A stretch of DNA of 36,561 nucleotides from CADEGZ01 sp035443705 (GTDB taxonomy: Bacteria; Pseudomonadota; Gammaproteobacteria; UBA6186; Azoamicaceae), in assembly GCA_035443705.1 (NCBI GenBank), contig DAORSV010000005.1, positions 1 to 36,561 on the forward strand, given 5' to 3'. Both the position numbers and the translations under genes were made by a program. How positions within the stretch are numbered: position 1 is the stretch's first letter; each line of letters opens with the position of its first letter. The notes below the pieces were generated by a model. The model did no database searches. It worked only from the letters and a program-made list of their open reading frames with translations, and was not told the DNA's origin. Positions 24,848 through 34,800 of the stretch are shown here, in pieces.

Positions 24848-25747
24848 ATGATTATTTGGGGCAGATTAATTGGAGTGCTATTTGGGTTTAAATTATTAGG
24901 CCCCTTTGGCGGTATTATTGGATATATGATAGGCAGTTGGTTTGACAAAGGCTTGCGCCTGCATTTACACCAAATTCCACGTGCGCGCTCAGTTGCTGTT
25001 CAGGGAGCTTTTTTTAAAGCCACTTTTTTGGTGATGGGGCATCTTGCAAAAGCAGATGGTCATGTGAGCGTTGATGAAATTCGTGCTGCTAAAAATATTA
25101 TGTCACGCTTGGAGTTAAACGAGACATTAAAACAAGAGGCCATGCATCTTTTCAATTCTGGAAAAAGTGCTGAGTTTGATCTCGAAAACGAATTATCGAA
25201 TCTTTATCAAGAATGTCATCGGCACTCGGATTTATTGCGATTTTTTGTAGAAATTCAATTAGAAGCTGCGCTTGCGGATGGCGCATTAAATACGAATGAA
25301 AAGCACGTTTTACTATTGATTTGTCAGAAGTTACATTTCTCTTCAGAAGAATTTGAACGCTTGTGGGCAAGGCAATGGGCAAGCCAGTCTTTTCATGACT
25401 GGTTTTCGACACAATTCGATCCAAATGCGCGTTCTCGTGAATATCACAGTGCTCGCGGTTATCACACGGGTGGGGCTAGCGCGGGTAGCTATAGTAGAAA
25501 CCAAGGGAGACAGACATATACTACGCCTCAGCCTACCGTTGGGGATGCTTATGGGGTATTGGGAATAGCATCTACAGCAACAATTGCAGAAATTAAGAAA
25601 GCCTATCGACGGTTGATGAATCAGCATCATCCCGATAAATTGGCTTCTCGTGGATTACCAGAAGGAATGGTAAAAATGGCCAAAGAAAAAACACAACAAA
25701 TCAGGGCAGCTTATGATTTGGTTCGTGAAGCACGGGGATTTCGGTAA
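24848..25747 (+). CDS. djlA: Membrane-anchored DnaJ-like co-chaperone DjlA
   Basis: DjlA is a DnaK co-chaperone anchored in the inner membrane with its J domain in the cytoplasm. The 299-residue protein has a glycine-rich N-terminal membrane segment (about 5-30), a TerB-like helical domain (about 52-180, with 'LAKADGHVSVDEI' and 'EAALADGALNTNE' as the two acidic loops), a Gly/Ser/Tyr-rich linker (197-230) and a C-terminal J domain (232-299) with the essential HPD at 261-263. In E. coli djlA adjoins lptD, and here it is in the same neighbourhood, separated by amgK-murU and the TA pair. Confidence 0.94.
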   Translation: MIIWGRLIGVLFGFKLLGPFGGIIGYMIGSWFDKGLRLHLHQIPRARSVAVQGAFFKATFLVMGHLAKADGHVSVDEIRAAKNIMSRLELNETLKQEAMHLFNSGKSAEFDLENELSNLYQECHRHSDLLRFFVEIQLEAALADGALNTNEKHVLLLICQKLHFSSEEFERLWARQWASQSFHDWFSTQFDPNARSREYHSARGYHTGGASAGSYSRNQGRQTYTTPQPTVGDAYGVLGIASTATIAEIKKAYRRLMNQHHPDKLASRGLPEGMVKMAKEKTQQIRAAYDLVREARGFR

Positions 25748-25892
25748 TATCGCGTATAAATTAAGATAGTAAAGCATTGAAAGACGAAAAATGACCTTAG
25801 TCTAATGTCCAACATTCTCCTCATAATTGCAAAAAAAAAACTATACTAATTATTGTTACGATAAATAAGTGAATCTAAAAGAGAGAGAGACA
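25748..25892 (+). promoter_or_regulatory. Upstream region of the giant gene
   Basis: AT-rich, 145 bases. It contains a run of ten A (25831-25840) directly followed by TATACT (25842-25847, a good -10), with no convincing -35, and a purine-rich AGAGAGAGAGA just before the ATG (25893) as ribosome binding site. The homopolymer next to the -10 could vary by slippage and change expression. I see no tandem PmrA-type box (paired CTTAATATT). Confidence 0.4.
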
Positions 25893-28800
25893 ATGTCAAC
25901 ACCTAAGCCGTTATTGCCACAAGATCCCAAACAGGTTGAGCTTGATCCCAGACTATTTGCGCATATACACCAAGATCATCGTTTGCTTGGTTCTCATTTG
26001 CAAGGTAGTACTTTTAATGTAACTGCACGTTATGTTTTAGAAGTTTTAGAACATTTTTCAAATGACGATGCCAATAGCGCTATTACCGCAATGCTGATGA
26101 ATAGAACAGAAAATAAAGCGACATTGGAAAAAGTCACGGCGCAGTTTCAAACATTGATGGATATAGAATCAGAAGTAGATGTGGCTCAGAAAGTTGTACA
26201 AGGCACTTGTGTTTTATATTGGGTGAACGAGGATAAATTTTTTTCAAAATTTGATAAAGATAAAGCATGGTTGGAACCGACGCCTTTAGTGCTTTTGGAT
26301 TCGCAAAACAAACCCACAAAATTATGGATTAACGACAAGGGTGAACAAAGAATCGTTGAATTAAAGGATTATCCTGACGCATTATTGAATTTTATCGGGA
26401 AAAATAAAGATAAAAAAGGTAGTCAATATGATCAGTATAATAATTCGGCCCTGTGGACAGGGCATCCTATTCTACAATGGTTAGGAACATCATGGGACGC
26501 GCCATTATTACATGCACCACATGTCAAATCACTCAAAGAGTTTCAGGAAAAATGTATAGCATCTACGGCAAAATCTATTTTTGAAAAATTCGAGGCACAA
26601 GGTAATATTTTGATGCCGGGTGGTTGGGCGGGAAGCGGTGCAGGTGCATCGGGTCACGCTATGATTTATCAATTTATAAAGAATACGGACGGCTCTTGCA
26701 ATTTTATTGTCTATAATACAGGTGCAGGCATAGCATATCATCAAGCAGTTTCTAAAGTAAAAGATAAACATGTTCCGCTGATGGCATACAATATTCCAGT
26801 GGGTACACAACCCGAACAGATCAAAAACTTTATAACACATTTGTTAACACCACGAATTGCACCCTTTTTAGAAAATATGTATAAAGAGAATGGTGATGAT
26901 CCAACATGGGAAGCAAAAAAAATATATAATGCGACTCGTGTTTATAAAGAGATAATTCAAGACAATATTCCACCCAACTCAGTAAAAATAGAAAACCCAA
27001 TTAGTGCGGTTAACCCCAAAGAAACTAGCGAAATTGTTACACAAGGCCAATTGTCGGGTACTTGTGCAATGCGCGTTTTAATGCCGTTGTTAAAAGTCAA
27101 TATGGGGGGCGAGAATTTTCGTGAGTTTCATTATGCATTTGATCTTAAATCGCTACAAGATTATTTTGACGTACAAAAACAAAAAGATGATTTAGCAAAA
27201 CCTAATAATTTTTATAATCCAATGGTGCGCAGACAATTGCTGCAAGCTATTAGGCGTTCTGTGATTAAAACGGGAAAGTTATCAAGACGATGTAAAAAAG
27301 GAAAAGACGGGGAAACTGTTATATCCAAAGAAAAAGCGGAAGAAATATTAAGTTTATTAAGAGGCATGGAGAATGAGCTGAGAACACTGCCAAAGACTAT
27401 GCAAGAGTCTAAAGTGCTAGAAAAGGCGGTGTCTTTAGATACTTTAAGTTTTACTGAGAACTCTAAAACTTCTAGCAGAGACAGAACAATTTGGCTGAGG
27501 AATGATGGTAAGATTAAAGATATTGCTGATGATGATGCTAAATATATGACAGATTGGATTTTGGCCGATAAAATTAACATGTATTCTTCTCAGACGGAGC
27601 CAAGGATTGTTGTGATTCAAATTAAAGATGAATTTCAAATTTGTTATAAAAAAAGAGGTGGTAAAGAAGTCAACACAATCATGATTCAAAACGACAAGGA
27701 AAATGGAAGATTGTTTGCTTTGCTTTTGAATCAAAAAAATTATAAAGTTAAAAAAGAAGATGAAAATTCAGGAAAAATTTATGAGCTAGTTTTTGAGATC
27801 GTAAGACAGAACGGCGGCATGGTAGATCATGAAAACACAAATGTTATCAATGATCATAACATCAAAACAGGGGAGGAGGAGAAAACGGTAGCCGAATATC
27901 AGGCACCAAAAGAAAAAGCCTATAAAAATAAACCCTTTGAGTATTTGAAAGATTATTATGAAGCCGTATCTAAGAATGATACGCTGGGGTATAGCGAAGC
28001 TGTTTTGGTTCAAATTGAAAATTTTTTCCTCAGCTTTTCGCTCAATAGTAAAGCAGAGCTTGAAGCCCATTTTAAAAATTTATCAGTAGAACAGTCGCAA
28101 GAAGCATTAACGTACATACAACTTATTTTAAGAATTTATGGTAAAAATTGCGGAAAATTGAACCCGTACCCCAGCGCTGCTCAAACCATCACAAGTTATA
28201 CAGCTTTGCTGATAGGGAGCTGTATTGCCAATCGATTGTACGATAATCACTCGACTTTTGAAAATTTAACAGCCCAAGTTTTACCAGAAAAAGAGCTTTT
28301 GGAAGGTATCGGCTCTAATAGCTTTGACCCTCGATTTGATCAAAGACTGGCAGAGTTGCATAAAATAAACAGCGAAATGCGCGCAGATAAGAAGCTTGAA
28401 TGTGAAGAATTTGATTATTACGATATTACCTTTTTGAAGTATAGATCATTGGAAGATAAAGGGCTTGCTGCATTAAAAAATCAATATAATAGTTCAATGG
28501 ATGAGCAACGCCATCATTTACAAGAAGCCTTGAAGGGCAAGGGTGACATAACATTAAGCGAGAAAACAAAAAAAGACTACGATGGTTTTTTACAACTTAA
28601 ACAGATACAACATGAGTGTTCTCGTATTAAAAATGCAGAATACAATTACTTTAATGTGGCGACTACAAACGTGAAAAATGACGAGTGTGCTGTTCGAGTG
28701 GCTTGGTTAAAATATGAAAATTTTTCGTGGGCTTCAGAGTCTACAAAGTTTATAGTTGAAAACGAAGAATTTTTAAAAAAATATAGATTTTCATACAATG

Positions 28801-31800
28801 TTGAAATCTCCCCGGCAGAATATCCATTAACATTGGACAAATTTTATAGAATAAAAAACGATTACATTAAAAAAATGCTATTAGATAAAAAAATAGGCGG
28901 CAGTAATGCTGCTTTAATTGGTCACCAACAATATATAAGTGCGCACAAATCGGATGAACATACATCTCGAATACTTCCGTTTACACGACAAGAATTGGGC
29001 TGTAGCGTTGCGATTACAAAAGATTTTTTTGAGTCAAATTTAGACTTGTTAGACAAACACGATTACCAAATGGTCTTGTTAGCGAATTTATTTTCCCCAG
29101 CTTCGTTAGAAAAACAGATGTCGAATAGTAGATACTTTGCAAAAAGCTTGCAACAGTTCTTAGAAGAGGCACAACGATATTATTCAAGAGATGAGAACGA
29201 ACTTTCAGCGGGGGGTATATTTGTCTTCGAATTACAATATTTCTTATTAAAATATTTGCAACAACATCCTAATCTTAATTCTCCAGAACGAGGGGAGGAA
29301 CTCAAGCCCGTTATTTTGTGGCTAGAAGAACAGAATGCAATCCTTCTAAAGAAGATTTTGCTTCCAAGCACCAAAGAAAATAAAAATGTTGAACGAGAAC
29401 TGCTCGTGATTTATTTTTTAAAAATATCTGTGATGGAAGAAGGGGTGCAAAAAATAGAAAGCATAAAACAAAACCTTCAACTGCTATTAACAGGTTTGTT
29501 GAAATCAAGGGTAACAGAAAGTGATAATCCTATTTTAGATGCAGAGCTTATTAGAGCAGCGCAGAAAATAAAAACAGGCATCCAAACACAGTTTGATTTA
29601 TTGCCAGAATCAGAAAAAAAAGAAATGATAAAAACAATTCTTAAAGACATTTTAGTGTCTACTAATATAGTGCCTAATATGGATAATGAAAAAGATTACG
29701 ACATAATTTTTGAAGCATATCCTAAAGTTAATATTAATTATCGCAACAAGACAACTGGCGAATCACTTGCGATTGATGTGGATCTTTCTTTAGGTAAAGT
29801 GTCTACTGCCAAGGGCCGGCTGCAGCCGATGTTGCCAAATATTTATAATGATTGGCGTTTTAGAGCCTTGTTTGGTGAAGCACGCATGCCCGCAATAAGA
29901 GAAGATATTGAAGGCAAGATTTTCTTTAGTTTCAAGGATGATAAAGGAAAGTCTTATAGAATGATATATGACAAAGATTCTACGTTACACATACAAACAA
30001 AACCACCTGGTGAAGAGCAGTGGTTTGAATGGGTACCAAAAGAAGACGTTTACACAGTCAGTGCGCGCTATAGAGATGATGATTGTCATTGGTGGCGAGA
30101 AACAAATGTAATTTTACCTAAATTGCCAAAAGACTATTGCAGCACAGTTGAAAACGGTTACTTGCTTAAAATAGAACGTGATGCATCGGGTCTGAATCAG
30201 AGGTGTTCTAACTTATGGGATTTAAAAGGATATCAATATCTTGTAGATAATAAAGAAAATGCTAACATCTATGATGTGTTTAGAGATTTCGAATCCTCTG
30301 AAAATATAGAGGTGTTGGGAGTACCTGATAAAGTCTCACCATTGAAAGTAAAGTTGCCGCGATATAATACTTTAGAGTGGGATGTGACGATTAATAATGA
30401 GAGTCAATTAGAATACAGTTGGTCCAAAAACAACGATTTTAAGTTGGTTGTTGATCACCCTCAAATGATTGAAGGTTTTCCAAACGTGCTTTATATGAAG
30501 AATAAAAAAACACAAGAGACTATTGCGATTGTGCCCAAGCAAGAATTTTATGTTGAGGATTTGAATAAAAAAGATGGTGAATATTATGCATTAAAGTATG
30601 ATGATGCTAATATTGTACCTAAAACGATTTGTGAAAATCATCGTAAAGAAAAAACACTTTTTTGGCAACCCACTTCGAGTTTGAAACCCTGGAAAACCAC
30701 AAATACTCAGAAATATTATCAATTTTCCGTGAATAATAATGAGTTGACTGCCAAGACAGCAGAAGAATATTTGCAATTAGCCTATATCTATCTTGCCAAA
30801 CATGACCCGGACCATGCTATGTGGGCCTTAAAAAAATGCCATAAACTAGGTGCTCTTCAAGGGACAAATGAAGAAGTGTATCTGATTATGAAAATAATGA
30901 AAGATATTCCAAACAAAAATTATAATGCGCAGCATTATGAGAAAGCGTTTGTTAAGGATCCAGAAACAACAGCGGTTAAGCTTTATGCAGCGTGGTTGTT
31001 AGCAGAGCAAAAGAAAAACAGCATAGATCAGATGCGAAAAAAACGCTCAATTCAAAAATGGAATAAAGAAACCAGCAATTATGAATATGACAATTATGTT
31101 GATAATGAAATTAAAACATTCTATGAAGAATCTTTTGTTTCTGATTTAAATGAGCTATATCAGGACTACCGAAAAGTACTGGGCGAGATTCCAGAAGATA
31201 TGCAGCTAGATTATAATCAGCGTTTGTTTTTGTTGTTAAGCAATATTAAATCACCCACAGCAGCAATGAATAATGAGCTTATTATGCTTAAATTAATAGC
31301 TGCCAAGGCTCAGAAAAAGCAATTTATCAAAAAGCAACATCAGCCTCATTATAAACAAAATGAAAGCGACACAAAAAGATTATACGAAATAGAAGCAGAA
31401 ATTGAGCAATTAAATGCCTTAAGAAAACAAGCCGGCATTGAAGAAAATACTGAAATGGCCTCTGTGTTTAATAGAGAGATGGTGTCAGGGCTGCAAGAAC
31501 AACCATTTATAGATATGAAGCCTGTAGAAGAAGAAAAAGAACAAAAAGATGTGTTGGAAACAGAACAACCTAAAGAAGAAAAAGAGCAGAAAGAAGCTCA
31601 GGACTTTTTAAAAAGACAACAAGGAAGAGCCGAGTTAGAAGAAAAAACAGGCCGTGAAAAAAATGAAAAATTAAAGACGGATATTGAAGCCTATAAGGAA
31701 ATTTATACGTCAGAAGAACAAAAAAAATTGCTAGACGCTATCTCGCATGATGTACTTAATGAGAAAGGGGAATTTAAAGATAGCATTGTGGAAAAGATGT

Positions 31801-34800
31801 TGAAGGATAGCGTTGATGAAATGCTGACGCTTGCCAATGCCGCAATTTCAGGAATTGATAGTACACTTCAGACAAAATTTGAAGTGCAAGGAAAAATAAA
31901 ATCGGAACTGCAGTTTGGCGACTTGATTTGGTTGTATTTACAAGGAGATCAAAAATTATTTGAGCAAAAAACAAAAATAACAGATCCCCAACAGTTAAAA
32001 GACTTAAATTCAAAAATACACCAATATTTATTAGATTACACCAAATATCAGCATCAAGTAAGAATGGTAAAATGCTTATTTACATTAAAAAAATGTAAAG
32101 ATTTTGAATGCGAAGATACAATCGTTAAATTGGGCAATGAAGTTGGTTCTGAACGAGCATATAACCCCACCATGCATCCTGAAATGTTGGTGTTTGAGTA
32201 TTTAGAAGATAAATTAATTAGAAAAGATCAGGTAGATGTTATCACAAGATTATTAGATAAAGAAAAAACAGAGGGCGTTTTTAAAAATCAAATTATTCAA
32301 TTGATTATGGGATTTGGAAAGTCAAAATTATTATTGCCCATTATGGCATTAAAAAAATCGGATGGTACTAACTTATCTATTATAGAAATTCCCGCCGCTC
32401 TTTTTGGTCCTGGATTTTCAGACTTAAGCGAAAAAACAGAAAGATTATTTGGAAAAAAAGGATTTCCGCTCATTTTTAATCGAGACGCTAAATGCGAGTC
32501 TGCGATTTTAAATACCTTGTATCAAGGTTTGTTAACGGCGATGCGAAATCGAGACTATATTGCCACTACACCCGAAACCATGATGTCGCTACAGTTAAAA
32601 TATCTAGAGTTGACTAATTTAAAAAATGTTACATCCGAACAACACGCACAAATAACACACTTAGAAAACATTTTAAAATTAATCAAAGAGCGAGGCGATG
32701 CTTTAATTGACGAGTGTGATACAGCATTGGATTTAAAGAAAGAATTAAATTATACCTTGGGCATTCCGGAGCCTGTGGATGAATATATATTGTCGAACAC
32801 GCTGAAGATTTTTAAATTGTTAGATCAGGCTCGAATTGGTGTTGATCCTGATTCTTGTACTTTAAAAGAAGTCATGTTGCGAGAAAAAGAAATATTGAGT
32901 GATGAAAAGTGGGACGAAGTAACGAAAAAATTAGCCGAAGTATTAATAACAAGCCCAGATGGGCCTATTAATTTTGTGAATTTTGAGCTGCCACTCGACG
33001 AAAAAGACAGAGAAGAAAAAACAGAAAAAAATAAGGCGGAGTTTTTAAATTATATTTTAAATGAATCAACCAATGTTCCTCAGTTTTTTGAAAAATATGA
33101 TAGTAGTGAGCGCAATCGCATTGATTTAGTTAAAGGCGAACTGTCTTTGTTAAAAATTTGTTTTAAAAAGAAGCCGCATGAATTTTATGAATTCCCTAAA
33201 AGTATTGATTATGCAGATAGCAAAGAATTAGCAATCCCTTGTTTAGGCAATAATGAACCCAATGAACGTGCCAAATTTTCTACATATGAAACAATCATGT
33301 ATACCACATTGCTCCAGAAGCAAAGAGGTCTTCTATCAGAAAACATAATATCTAAATTTATTTTGGATTTTAAAGCAGCTGCTAATCAAGAGTTATTAGA
33401 TAACGTACATGATGAAGGGTTAACATTTGATAAGACAAATTCAGCTCAAGAATTCGAAAAATTAACGGGTTTACCTCTTAACTCAATGATTAAAATAAAT
33501 TTAGAGCTAAACCATAGCCTAAATGCTCAAGAAAAAGAGCAGTTTAATGTGTGGCGAAAAAATATTAGCGAAAAAGAGGAGTCTTTTGATTATATTTTGC
33601 AGAAGTATATTTTAAGTGACATAAAAGCGCACAAGCATATTTTAAGAGCTAATCGTATTAATCATGTGTCGCAATATCGCTCCGCCTCTGCAATTTCCGG
33701 TACGCCTGGCAGTGCGGCGAGTTATCATAAGCGATTTGAATTTGATGAAGAAAATAGTATAGGGATTGATGGTGTTACTATTGATCACTTAATTCGAAAA
33801 AGACCCACAGTTTCATTTTTGCCTTCAAAAGACCCCGCAGATATTATAGATAAGAGTGTTATTAATAATAAAGACTTTAATAAAATTCATGCATTTTTGG
33901 ATGTGGGTTCTATTTTTGAAGGAAAAAGTAACTTAGATATAGCCCAGTTGTTTGTTAATAAATTAAATATTAAGAAAGAAAAACAGGCAAAATTAAACAC
34001 TGAAACACACAAAATAAAACATGTTTTATATTTTGACAGTGAAAATCGGCTTTGTGCATTGCCTCTGGATGGTGGTCAAAATATTATTATTGATAGTACG
34101 GAGCCATGGGCAATTGCTGCAAAATTGGGTAATTTCGATAAAAATGGAAAACCTGAAAACAGACCTGAAGAATATTTTACGTATTATGATCAAATTTATA
34201 CAACAGGGATTGATATTGAACAAACGCCGGATGCCATTGCTGTTCTTTCTTTAGATGCACAAACAAGAGCGCGAGATTGTTGGCAAGGGGCTATGCGATT
34301 ACGAAAATTATCCGGAGAGCAAAAAGTTCAATTTATCTTACCAGAAGCAGTTGCAGCTAAAAAAACAAATGGAACCAAAGGGGAATGGCAAGTAGAGGAT
34401 GTGATTGCATTAGTGCAATCGAATGAAACTAATCGATTAGCAGAAATTCATTTAAGGGCAGCATTGGCCAATATGGATGATGTTATACGGGAGTATTTTC
34501 TCGACAGAATGTTTAAGTGTTCTAATACGGATATGTCTAAAAAACTAGCGCTAAGAGAAAAATACACTAAAATATTTGATTTAGAATTAGATGAAAGTCC
34601 TCATGGTAAATTTGGAACGGTTGAATCGCTGACAGATGTTGATAAAATTTTATTGAAGCATATAGAAAAATGCATGGACAGTTTTTATAAAGTTGAATCA
34701 CTTGTTGATAATATACCCAGGTTATTCGAAGAGCTGAATGACATAAGATTAAAAGCGAAAAAAAATTGCTTAAAAAAATATAAATATGGAGCTGTCGAAT

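Noticed and set aside
25748..25892. PmrA-regulated promoter as in Legionella/Coxiella effectors
   Set aside because: Only single CTTAAT-like hexamers are present, not the tandem box.
27212..28070. Several minus-strand frames of 90-120 codons opposite the giant gene
   Set aside because: They are scattered, lack starts with ribosome binding sites, and the plus frame is continuous with recognisable motifs.
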